Of a stretch of DNA of 64,000 bases, positions 24,624-32,525 are shown in pieces. Source of the DNA: HXMU1420-13 sp024742815 (GTDB lineage: Bacteria; Bacteroidota; Rhodothermia; Balneolales; Balneolaceae); the NCBI GenBank assembly GCA_024742815.1, contig JANSXX010000009.1, positions 84,709 to 148,708 on the forward strand. Direction: 5' to 3'. Position 1 is the stretch's first letter, and each line of letters opens with the position of its first letter. A program made the translations under genes and the position numbers. The notes beneath the pieces were generated by a model. It had not been told where the DNA came from, made no database searches, and saw nothing but the letters and a program-made list of their open reading frames with translations.

Positions 24624-27425
24624 ATGCATTGGGTAGAGACTGTACGCCGTTTAGCTGAAGCCAGCGAAATAAATGAACATCTGGCAAAAAACATAACCAC
24701 ACTTACACAACTGCTTGAGGTTGTTTGTCGCGAACGCTTAGGAGAGGATTTCATAAAAATATTAGGGGAATTACCTCAAAAGTCGATCGATGCCCTCGAT
24801 AATGGCGATGAAGTTGCTCTGGAAGAACTCAAAGGCTTCGTAAAGGATGCATCCGCAAAAGAATTAAAGGAGTTTTTACGGATTTATACCACATTTTTCC
24901 ATCTGGTGAATTCACTGGAGCAACACGAAATCAGCCGGATTAACAGGAGCAGAGAACATGCCGAAACTGCTGAAAAGCCAAGGAATGAGAGCATTCTGCA
25001 AGCAGTGTATCAAATGAAAGAAGCGGGTTTATCCCTCGATGAAGCGCTCGATGTGTTTCGACAGATGGATATTCAACCCACAATCACGGCTCACCCGACG
25101 GAAGCACGTCGCCGTAGTGTGCTAACAAAGCAGCATGAGATTAGTCGACTAATAGCAAAACTTGGAGATCAACATCTTACGGTTGAAGAAACCAAGATCA
25201 CGAAAAGCGAAATCGTGAATCAAATGCTTCTGTTGATAATGACCGATGAAGTGCGTGCCGAACGGATGTCGGTGGAGGATGAAGTGGAAAACGGAATGTA
25301 TTTCTTTACTCACACTATTTGGGATGTAGTTCCAACGCTCTACAAAGATATTCGACTTGCTCTGGAAACATATTACGGCGATTCAGGCGAGCTGCCCATC
25401 ATTCTAAAATATCGATCGTGGATTGGGAGTGATCGTGATGGAAATCCAAATGTGACATCGTCGGTTACCTGGCGAACATTGATGGAGCAGCGCAAAACAG
25501 TATTTGCCATGTACCTGAAAAAACTCGATCACTTACGTCGCTACCTCAGTATTTCGTACAAAGAAACCGATATTTCGGATGCATTACGGGAATCACTACG
25601 TCATGAAGAAGAAGCGAACCCACTCAGCGATTTGTATGAAAGACGATATCAGCGAGAGCCTTATCGCAGAAAACTCACCCATATGATGCAGTATATCCGC
25701 GAACAGCAGGCAGCCTTGGGATTGGATAAAGATGAAGTAATGAAAATCGGGCAAAAGTACACAGCCACAGACTTTGTGAAGGATCTGGAGCTCATCAAAA
25801 ATAGCCTGATCGAAAACGGATTAGAAGGGCTGAGTGAGCAGGGGCGATTGCATGATTTACTTGTGTGTGCCAAAACTTTTGGTTTCCATCTCACCTCGTT
25901 AGATGTACGTCAGCACAGCGCATTACACGAAGAAACCGTTTCAGAATTATTGACGAAAGGGAAAGTAATCGACAATTACGGTGATCTTACCGAAGAAGAA
26001 AAAATTGAGATTTTAGAACAAGAACTCAGCAATCCAAGACCTCTGAGTCCTTTTAGCAGTAAGCGCTCTGAAGTGGCAAATAAAGTAATGTCAGTGTTTG
26101 AGGAAATTCGGGATATGCTTGCCCTCGATCCAAATTCCTTTGGCAGCTACATCATTAGCATGACTCACGGCGTAAGTGATATGCTCGAAGTACTGCTTAT
26201 TGCCAAAGAGTTGGGCTTGTGGAGCATTCAGGATGATGAAATCCATTCCAAACTGGATGTAGTTCCGCTATTTGAAACCATTGAGGATCTGGAAGAAAGC
26301 TCCAATCAAATGGCGCACATTTTTGAGCATCCGTTGTTTAGTAAGCAGATTAAAGCGCGAGGTAATTTCCAGGAAATCATGTTGGGTTATTCCGACAGCA
26401 ATAAAGATGGTGGCTATTGGATGGCCAACTGGGCGCTCAATAAAGCTCAATACGATTTGGGTATGGTGTGCAGAGAATATGGCGTCGATTTCCGATTGTT
26501 CCACGGAACGGGTGGAACCGTTGGCCGAGGTGGTGGGCAATCGAACAAAGCCATTGCCGCTATGCCACCGGTAGCAAATAACGGAAAAATTCGATTTACA
26601 GAACAGGGTGAGGTGATTTCCTTCCGATACTCCTTGCCGTCGATTGCACATCGACATTTAGAGCAATTGGTTAATGCTATGGCTGGTGCAGTTCGAGCTC
26701 AAAAAGATAAACCGGGTTACTTAAGCGATTCTGATTACGAGTGGGATATGATGCAAGATCTGGCTCGCGAGACGATGCAAAGTTACCGATCACTTAAAGA
26801 TGATGATGAATTTTGGGATTGGTTTGTAAGCCATACACCGGTTGAACACATTGGGAAATTACCGATTGCTTCGCGACCCGTTTCGCGAGGAAAAGGTGGG
26901 AAACTCAGTTTTGATGGACTTCGGGCTATACCATGGGTGTTTTCGTGGACACAGCTACGATATAATGTGCCGGGTTGGTATGGCATCGGAGACGGATTAG
27001 AAAAGGTGCTGGACCGATATCCTGATGCTTTAGAAATAATAAGTCGCTGGCAGAAAGAGTGGAGTTTCTTTTTTACAGTTATGAACAACTCTCAACGCGA
27101 AATCGCACGTACACATTTAGCTACTTCTCTGGTTTATAATCGGGAAGAAAATCAACGTTTCCACACCATGATTGCCGACGACTTTGAGAAAGCCTGTAAA
27201 AACATCACAAAAATTACTGGCATGGAGAACATTCTGGATCACAATCCGGTAATTCAAAAATCCATTAAATTCAGAAATCCATTTACCTATCCGTTAAATA
27301 TTCTACAAAGTGAATTACTACGACAGTGGGATGATGCAGAAGATGAGGAACGTAAACAGGAACTTATGGAATTAATTTTCTTAAATATTAACGGGATAGC
27401 TGCTGCAATGCAGAGTACCGGCTAA
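24624..27425 (+). CDS. ppc: Phosphoenolpyruvate carboxylase
   Basis: A 933-residue enzyme that makes oxaloacetate from PEP and bicarbonate to refill the TCA cycle. Catalytic signatures are TITAHPTEARRRSVL (active-site His), GYSDSNKDGGYWMANW, FHGTGGTVGRGGG and the C-terminal end NINGIAAAMQSTG. The frame extends back to a TTG at 24567, but the ATG at 24624 (MHWVETVRRLAEAS) is the better start. A heptamer array lies 81 bases upstream. The aminotransferase gene follows after 65 bases. Confidence 0.96.
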   Translation: MHWVETVRRLAEASEINEHLAKNITTLTQLLEVVCRERLGEDFIKILGELPQKSIDALDNGDEVALEELKGFVKDASAKELKEFLRIYTTFFHLVNSLEQHEISRINRSREHAETAEKPRNESILQAVYQMKEAGLSLDEALDVFRQMDIQPTITAHPTEARRRSVLTKQHEISRLIAKLGDQHLTVEETKITKSEIVNQMLLLIMTDEVRAERMSVEDEVENGMYFFTHTIWDVVPTLYKDIRLALETYYGDSGELPIILKYRSWIGSDRDGNPNVTSSVTWRTLMEQRKTVFAMYLKKLDHLRRYLSISYKETDISDALRESLRHEEEANPLSDLYERRYQREPYRRKLTHMMQYIREQQAALGLDKDEVMKIGQKYTATDFVKDLELIKNSLIENGLEGLSEQGRLHDLLVCAKTFGFHLTSLDVRQHSALHEETVSELLTKGKVIDNYGDLTEEEKIEILEQELSNPRPLSPFSSKRSEVANKVMSVFEEIRDMLALDPNSFGSYIISMTHGVSDMLEVLLIAKELGLWSIQDDEIHSKLDVVPLFETIEDLEESSNQMAHIFEHPLFSKQIKARGNFQEIMLGYSDSNKDGGYWMANWALNKAQYDLGMVCREYGVDFRLFHGTGGTVGRGGGQSNKAIAAMPPVANNGKIRFTEQGEVISFRYSLPSIAHRHLEQLVNAMAGAVRAQKDKPGYLSDSDYEWDMMQDLARETMQSYRSLKDDDEFWDWFVSHTPVEHIGKLPIASRPVSRGKGGKLSFDGLRAIPWVFSWTQLRYNVPGWYGIGDGLEKVLDRYPDALEIISRWQKEWSFFFTVMNNSQREIARTHLATSLVYNREENQRFHTMIADDFEKACKNITKITGMENILDHNPVIQKSIKFRNPFTYPLNILQSELLRQWDDAEDEERKQELMELIFLNINGIAAAMQSTG

Positions 27426-27490
27426 TGAATTAGCGGGCAAAAATTGTATATTAATGGCCCTGCCAAATCCATGAAAAAGAGTATAGAATT

Positions 27491-28579
27491 ATGAGCGAGA
27501 CACTTACGAAAACACCAATAAAAATTGAACCTGCGGCATACAGCCGAATCAGCGAAGTTGATTTTTCTAATCTGCAATTTGGCCGACTTTTTGGCGATCA
27601 CATGTTCGAAATGGTTTTCGAGAATGGATCCTGGGGAGAACCCATGGTTAAGCCTTATGGAGCCATCGAAATTGAACCGGCAATGAATGTTTTTCATTAT
27701 GGTCAGGCTGTATTTGAGGGTATGAAGGCATTTTATGTGGATGACAAAACGATCAATGTCTTTCGTCCGGATGAGCATCACGCACGTTTTAACCGCTCTT
27801 GTCGCAGAATGTGTATTCCCGAAACTGATTACGAAACCTTCATTTCAGCTCTTGAAACGCTCATCAAATTAGATAAAAAGTGGGTTCCGCAATCGGCAGG
27901 TACCGCCATGTACATTCGACCATTCATTTTTGCAAGTGAGAACTATCTCGCGGCTCGCATTTCTAGCAGATACAGCTATTACATAATTACAAGTCCTGTT
28001 GGTGCCTATTACGCAGAAGGATTTAATCCCGTTTCGCTAACCACTCCAAATGGTTTTGTTCGTGCGGTTAAAGGCGGAACAGGTGAGGCAAAAACCAGCG
28101 GAAATTACGCGGCGAGTTTCTTGCCGGCACGAGAAGCTAATCAAAAAGGATATACGCAAGTTTTATGGTTGGATGCTCATCACAATGAGTTTATCGAAGA
28201 AGTGGGTACGATGAATATTCACTTTTTAATTGATGACACCCTAGTTACTCCGGAACTTTCAGGGTCTGTACTACCGGGAATAACCAGAAAATCGGTAACT
28301 GCGCTTGCTGAAGAATGGGGCCTTAAGGTAGAAGAACGTAAGATTTCGATTTCTGAAGTTTTTGAAGCTTCAAAAAATGGATCGCTGAAAGAAGTATTTG
28401 GTTCCGGAACGGCTGCTGTAATTTCACCGGTAGGATTAATAGAACATAATGGCGAGAAAATCGAGATCGGTACCGGTAAAATTGGTGATTTTGCTAAGCG
28501 TTTGTTCGATGAAATCACGGGCATTCAATACGGACGAATTGAAGATCGCCACGGTTGGGTGCATTCAGTGAACGTTTAA
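27491..28579 (+). CDS. ilvE: Branched-chain amino-acid aminotransferase
   Basis: A 362-residue fold-type IV PLP aminotransferase of BCAT group II, exchanging the amino group of Leu, Ile and Val with 2-oxoglutarate. Signatures are YGQAVFEGMKAF, the PLP-lysine segment GGTGEAKTSGNYAASFLPA, and EVGTMNIHFLI followed by SGSVLPGITRKSV. Ten bases separate it from the antitoxin gene. Confidence 0.95.
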   Translation: MSETLTKTPIKIEPAAYSRISEVDFSNLQFGRLFGDHMFEMVFENGSWGEPMVKPYGAIEIEPAMNVFHYGQAVFEGMKAFYVDDKTINVFRPDEHHARFNRSCRRMCIPETDYETFISALETLIKLDKKWVPQSAGTAMYIRPFIFASENYLAARISSRYSYYIITSPVGAYYAEGFNPVSLTTPNGFVRAVKGGTGEAKTSGNYAASFLPAREANQKGYTQVLWLDAHHNEFIEEVGTMNIHFLIDDTLVTPELSGSVLPGITRKSVTALAEEWGLKVEERKISISEVFEASKNGSLKEVFGSGTAAVISPVGLIEHNGEKIEIGTGKIGDFAKRLFDEITGIQYGRIEDRHGWVHSVNV

Positions 28580-28589
28580 TATTCTTGTT

Positions 28590-28787
28590 ATGGATTCATT
28601 GCTTATCAAACCAAAGAATAAAGAGGAGTTAGCTTTTTTAACTCAACTGATGAAGGAACTTGGGATTCAAAGTGCATCTTTATCAGATGAAGATTTAGAA
28701 GATGCCGGGCTAGCCTTACTGATGAAGCAGGTTGATCGAAAAGAAACTGTTAGTGAGCATGAAGTAATGAATAAACTTTCTGCATAA
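28590..28787 (+). CDS. Antitoxin of a RelBE/ParDE-like pair
   Basis: A 65-residue protein, helical and acidic, of the type encoded just before RelE/ParE toxins (MDSLLIKPKNKEELAFL then SDEDLEDAGLALLMKQ). Its stop overlaps the toxin start by 1 base (TAATG). No DNA-binding motif is clear at this length, so its family cannot be named. Confidence 0.78.
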   Translation: MDSLLIKPKNKEELAFLTQLMKELGIQSASLSDEDLEDAGLALLMKQVDRKETVSEHEVMNKLSA

Positions 28788-29053
28788 TGCAGGTCGTTTA
28801 CTTAAAAAAGTTCTTTAAAGATCTGGATAAGTTAAAAAAGCCTAAAGATCGACAGCATATTTTAGTAGTTATTGAACAGGTTAAATCAGCTGAAAGTCTG
28901 GTTGAAATTTCTAGACTGAAAAAGTTAGTGGTTTATTCTGATGCCTATCGTACCCGAAAAGGAGACTGGCGGATCGGAGTATTTGTAGTCGTTAATACCG
29001 TAGAATTTGCCAGAGTTGCTCACAGAAAAGATATCTACAATATATTTCCGTGA
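28787..29053 (+). CDS. RelE/ParE-type toxin
   Basis: An 88-residue protein with the RelE/ParE fold pattern: a start YLKKFFKDLDKLKKPKDRQHIL, a central SRLKKLVVYSDAYRTRKGDWRIGVFV and the end ARVAHRKDIYNIFP, as in plasmid-type mRNA-interferase or gyrase toxins. It is coupled to the antitoxin by a 1-base overlap, and its stop overlaps the GTG start of the fluoride channel gene by 3 bases. Its exact target cannot be read from sequence. Confidence 0.88.
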   Translation: MQVVYLKKFFKDLDKLKKPKDRQHILVVIEQVKSAESLVEISRLKKLVVYSDAYRTRKGDWRIGVFVVVNTVEFARVAHRKDIYNIFP

Positions 29054-29442
29054 AATCGAACTTAATTAACTTATTGGCAATCGGTGGCGGTGGATTCATA
29101 GGTTCCATTGCCAGATATCTACTTTCTATGGCGGTTCAAAATCAGCTGAAACCCGAGCAATTTCCAATCGGGATATTTGTAGTTAACATTTTGGGTTGTT
29201 TGTTAATCGGGTTCCTTGCCGGGTTGTTCGAATTAAAATCCTGGATGAATGTAGAACTTCGCCTTTTCGTGTTTGTTGGTTTATTAGGCGGATTCACCAC
29301 ATTTTCAACCTTCGCCAACGATACATTTCTACTGGGTAAACAAGGTGAGATGCTTGCCGCACTCATTAATGCAGGCGGACAGGTGCTGATTGGCTTACTT
29401 TGCGTTTGGTTGGGGTATTTATTAGTTCGCTATTTCGTTTAG
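29050..29442 (+). CDS. crcB: Fluoride efflux channel CrcB/FluC
   Basis: A 130-residue four-helix membrane protein that exports fluoride as a dimer. Signatures are IGGGGFIGSIARYLLS, NILGCLLIGFLAG and GLLGGFTTFSTFANDTFLL (the Phe/Thr track). The start is a GTG inside the toxin's stop region (GTGA), so translation is coupled. I found no fluoride riboswitch upstream of the antitoxin gene. Confidence 0.94.
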   Translation: MKSNLINLLAIGGGGFIGSIARYLLSMAVQNQLKPEQFPIGIFVVNILGCLLIGFLAGLFELKSWMNVELRLFVFVGLLGGFTTFSTFANDTFLLGKQGEMLAALINAGGQVLIGLLCVWLGYLLVRYFV

Positions 29443-29680
29443 CCAACATGTTGTACTTTTGCCTTGATGCAAAAGTACCAAAAGATCAAGGCTAGAAATA
29501 CTTCGCGGGTTCATTAACACTTCCTCTGAATAAATCCGATGGTCCTTGTGATATATACTCACATTTACTTTCCATCCGGTGCGGATTTATTCACCCTTAC
29601 GGGTCGAGGAATCTTTTAATTCACTTATCCGCTCACCATTTCAAGGCCGATTTTAAAATTTTTTTACTAAGGGATTTGCA
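29443..29680. repeat. Structured intergenic repeat with two exclusive hairpins
   Basis: GTACTTTTG (29453-29461) pairs with CAAAAGTAC (29470-29478); GCCTTGAT (29461-29468) pairs with ATCAAGGC (29485-29492). They share bases and cannot both form. Further right TGAATAAATCCG (29527-29538) is the exact reverse complement of CGGATTTATTCA (29582-29593), with an inner ATGG/CCAT pair. No reading frame is present. It looks like a copy or remnant of a dispersed Bacteroidota-type repeat; that origin is from memory. Confidence 0.65.
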
Positions 29681-30607
29681 TCAATAACCCCTCGTCCGAT
29701 CTACTTCAAATAACAAATCCATCCCCGAAAGGGAGCGCTTGTAGTTTTCTACAATAAGGGTGGCCGCTTCTTTTGGATCAGTGATAGATGCAACATGCGG
29801 AGTAATCATAATCTTCGGGCGATTCCAAAATAAATGATTCGCCGGTAAGGGCTCTTCTTCAAATACATCGAGTGTTGCACCTTCCAATACGCCTGTATCC
29901 AATGCATAAATCAAATCTTCCTCAATCAAATGCTGACCTCTAGCCACATTAATCAGATAAGCCGGCTTCTTCAGTTTTTTGAACAATTCAAGATCTAGAA
30001 TACCATCGGTTTCCTCAGTAAGCGGCAGCAAACAAACCAAGATATTCGTTCGATCAAGAAATTCATCTAATTCATCAGCTGCGAAGGATTCAAATGTATT
30101 AACATCTTTCTTAGTTCGAGACCACCCAACTACCGAATAACGATTAACGATTAACGAACTAGCGACAGCCTGACCCATTTCCCCCAAACCCATCACACCA
30201 ATCACACAATCCGATTTGGGTACTACATCGTGAGTACTCCAAAAGCCTTCACGCTTCTGATCAACATATCTTGCTGTATTGAAACGATAATTTTGAACAG
30301 AATTAAGCACATATTCTGCCATCTGATCTTTTAACGATGGGACTACCACACGCGTTAGAGCTACATTTTCATCAATGGATAAATCTTTTAGTAAATGATC
30401 TACACCTGCACCCAGACTACTCACCACTTTTAAGTTCGGATAGTTCAGGAGCACTTTCTCCGGATGATTCCAACTCACCGCGAAAGTAACTCGCTCTTTT
30501 TTTTCCACACGAGGCCAGATTTCAACATCCAGATTCAGATCAACAGAAAGCAATGCATCCTTTAAAGGTTCAAGATCTCGGTTTTTGGCAATGAGAAGTA
30601 GGGACAT
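29681..30607 (-). CDS. GhrA-type D-2-hydroxyacid dehydrogenase
   Basis: A 308-residue NAD(P)-dependent dehydrogenase, likely reducing glyoxylate or hydroxypyruvate. Signatures are VSSLGAGVDHLLKD, the nucleotide-binding VMGLGEMGQAV, the catalytic INVARGQHLIEEDL (Arg), EEEPLPANHLFW and the His in ITPHVASIT. The segment after the GxGxxG (SSLIVNRYSVVGW) is encoded by a 7-nt tandem repeat (30134-30154). Transcribed alone. Confidence 0.92.
   Translation of the reverse strand: MSLLLIAKNRDLEPLKDALLSVDLNLDVEIWPRVEKKERVTFAVSWNHPEKVLLNYPNLKVVSSLGAGVDHLLKDLSIDENVALTRVVVPSLKDQMAEYVLNSVQNYRFNTARYVDQKREGFWSTHDVVPKSDCVIGVMGLGEMGQAVASSLIVNRYSVVGWSRTKKDVNTFESFAADELDEFLDRTNILVCLLPLTEETDGILDLELFKKLKKPAYLINVARGQHLIEEDLIYALDTGVLEGATLDVFEEEPLPANHLFWNRPKIMITPHVASITDPKEAATLIVENYKRSLSGMDLLFEVDRTRGY
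30134..30154. repeat. Heptamer repeat CGAWTAA x3 inside the dehydrogenase gene
   Basis: Units cgaataa, cgattaa and cgattaa within a coding region, encoding part of the loop after the Rossmann GxGxxG. Three units make 21 bases, so the array keeps the reading frame; changes by single copies would not. Confidence 0.7.
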
Positions 30608-30646
30608 AATTATACTTTTTCTTCAAAATACAGAGGTAAGTGATTA

Positions 30647-30675
30647 ATTAGGAATTAGGAATAGGGTAATTAGGA
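30647..30675. repeat. Degenerate heptamer repeat AATTAGG
   Basis: Units aattagg, aattagg, aataggg and, after one inserted base, aattagg, between the dehydrogenase and umuC genes. Confidence 0.7.
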
Positions 30676-30691
30676 ATATTTTATTCGTTAT

Positions 30692-32014
30692 TTATTGCGC
30701 TTTCACCACCATTAGTTCATCCCATCGGGTTGTATAGCGTTTGCTCAGATAATTCTGATTCATCAACCATTTATTCCGGTGATCTCCTTCTTTATGCAAT
30801 CCCGTAGCAGCAAATGCGGCGTGATTTCTTCCAAATTTTGCATTGATTTTATCCACGCATTCCATCAATTGGTGCTGTTTTTGGGTGTATAACTCTGGGT
30901 CGAATAAATCCATCTGTACTTCAGTTTGTGGGATGATGCCCGTTAACATTACCGAGGCTTTCTTGTATTTACGTCCAGGTTCAAAAACTTTCTCGGCCAG
31001 TTTTTTAGCGATTTGAATCATGGTAGAAGTATGTGCTGTGGGCACTTGAAGTGGTGAATACGCACTGAATTTATACTTACCGCGAATATTGTCATATTTA
31101 TCGCCGATGAGTTGAATTTGGATACATGAAGCCACCGAATTCTGAGCCCGTAGTTTTTCAGTTGCTCGGGTGGTAAAAGTAGAAAGTGCTTCCTGAATAC
31201 TCTCAAGGTCATACAATGGCTTACCAAACATGCGAGAAGACAAAATGCCTTTTCTTGAATCCCGACCAACGCTCAATCCCGAACAAGGCTTTCCGTTTAA
31301 TTCAAGCACGGTTCTCAAACCGGTAACCGCCATTTGCTTGCGCACCCATTTTTTATTGCTGATGGATTGTTTCAACTGGTTGGCGTTTTGAATGCCAAAT
31401 CGATTAAGTCGAATGGTTAAACCATGACCAATTCCCCAGATCTTACTTACCGGAAATGATTCTAGCAACTCATCTTTATTTGGAGCAGCTTTAAAATCAA
31501 ACACGCCATTATATTCGGGATTCTTTTTTGCGATGTGATTAGCAACCTTCGCCAATGTTTTCGTGGATGCAATTCCAACCGAAACCGGTAAGCCTGTCCA
31601 CTTAAAAATGGTCTCTCGAATCAGATTTCCATAATCCGTCAGATTCGGAAAGATATTGGTAGATAATTCTGCAAAGGCTTCATCAATACTATACACTTCA
31701 ATATCATGCGTCAGGTATCGCAGCGTTTCCATCACTCGATGACTCATATCTCCATACAATGCATAATTCGAAGAGCGAACCACTACGCTTTGTTCTTTAA
31801 ACTGAGTTCGGTACTTGAATTCCGGCGCACCCATTTCGATTCCGGCTTCCTTGGCTTCCTCCGATCGGGCAATCACACAGCCATCGTTATTCGATAATAT
31901 TGCGATGGGCTTTCCAATCAACCGAGGATCAAACACTCGCTCGCACGACGCATAAAAATTATTGCAGTCGATCATGGCGTAGGCGGTGGTTGGTAATGTT
32001 GAAGCAATCTCCAT
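30692..32014 (-). CDS. umuC: DNA polymerase V catalytic subunit UmuC
   Basis: A 440-residue Y-family polymerase for translesion synthesis. The catalytic metal Asp is in MIDCNNFYASCERVFDP, and the second acidic pair in VYSIDEAFAEL; VSVGIASTKTLAKVANHIAK and KIWGIGHGLTIRL follow in family order. A TTG one codon upstream is in frame; the ATG at 32014 is used. umuC is normally coupled to umuD, but here 511 bases lie between them and hold the four-helix-bundle element. Confidence 0.95.
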   Translation of the reverse strand: MEIASTLPTTAYAMIDCNNFYASCERVFDPRLIGKPIAILSNNDGCVIARSEEAKEAGIEMGAPEFKYRTQFKEQSVVVRSSNYALYGDMSHRVMETLRYLTHDIEVYSIDEAFAELSTNIFPNLTDYGNLIRETIFKWTGLPVSVGIASTKTLAKVANHIAKKNPEYNGVFDFKAAPNKDELLESFPVSKIWGIGHGLTIRLNRFGIQNANQLKQSISNKKWVRKQMAVTGLRTVLELNGKPCSGLSVGRDSRKGILSSRMFGKPLYDLESIQEALSTFTTRATEKLRAQNSVASCIQIQLIGDKYDNIRGKYKFSAYSPLQVPTAHTSTMIQIAKKLAEKVFEPGRKYKKASVMLTGIIPQTEVQMDLFDPELYTQKQHQLMECVDKINAKFGRNHAAFAATGLHKEGDHRNKWLMNQNYLSKRYTTRWDELMVVKAQ

Positions 32015-32048
32015 CAATTTGACAAGAATTGGGCGTTTATAGGGTTAA

Positions 32049-32076
32049 AGGCACAAAGGCACTGAGTCACAAAGTG
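32049..32076 (+). repeat. Left inverted-repeat arm of the S23-type element
   Basis: A 28-nt arm that matches the reverse complement of 32446-32473 at 25 of 28 positions; both share AGGCACAAAGGCA and CACAAAGTG. It lies just after the four-helix-bundle stop codon (on the minus strand), between that gene and umuC. Confidence 0.9.
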
Positions 32077-32077
32077 A

Positions 32078-32497
32078 TTATGGATCAATTTTGTGGATGA
32101 GTGAAGTAAGCATGCGTTCTAGTTCTCTCGAATCTTCATACAGAATATCGAACCATTCTTTTTTCATGTAGTCCAGATTAAGGGCGATTTCTGTTTGAGT
32201 TTGAACTTCGTACAACGAGCCTAAAGCGATATTCAGAAATCGAATGTAATCTCCTGTGGATCTTCGACCATAACCTTCCGCAATGTTTGAAGGAATAGAT
32301 ATGCAAGCACGTCGGAGCTGACTTGTGAGCGAATACTTTTCGTTGTCGGGAAAATAATTGGTTGCTGTATAAACTCGGTTTACAAACGACATTCCCTTTT
32401 GCCATACTTTAAGATCTCTATAGGTTCGAATCCCGTAATCTGAGACACTTTGTGCCTGAATGCCTTTGTGCCTAACATGCTTTTTATTCATTTCCAT
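32078..32497 (-). CDS. Four-helix-bundle protein (23S rRNA intervening-sequence protein family)
   Basis: A 139-residue S23/four-helix-bundle protein (Pfam PF05635 type), best known from intervening sequences in 23S rRNA genes. The family core starts at YRDLKVWQKGMSF and includes SLTSQLRRACISIPSNIAEGYGRRSTGDYIRFLNIALGSLYEVQTQ, shown here only as the conserved stretch. Function of the family is unknown; members form pentamers. The gene sits between umuD and umuC on the same strand. The right inverted-repeat arm encodes about codons 9-18, so the first eight residues come from outside the repeat frame, as if the start codon were recruited at the insertion site. Confidence 0.9.
   Translation of the reverse strand: MEMNKKHVRHKGIQAQSVSDYGIRTYRDLKVWQKGMSFVNRVYTATNYFPDNEKYSLTSQLRRACISIPSNIAEGYGRRSTGDYIRFLNIALGSLYEVQTQTEIALNLDYMKKEWFDILYEDSRELERMLTSLIHKIDP
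32446..32473 (-). repeat. Right inverted-repeat arm of the S23-type element
   Basis: Partner of 32049-32076 (25 of 28 positions). It lies inside the first part of the four-helix-bundle coding sequence. Confidence 0.9.
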
Positions 32498-32525
32498 AGT
32501 ACATCAAATATTTAGTTAATTACTT

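Noticed and set aside
25661..25894. Antisense open frames inside ppc, dnaE, the RND pump and other long genes
   Set aside because: They are shadows of well-supported genes and show no family motif or start signal of their own.
28580..28589. A fluoride riboswitch for crcB
   Set aside because: Only 10 bases separate ilvE from the antitoxin gene and crcB starts within the toxin gene, so no leader exists.
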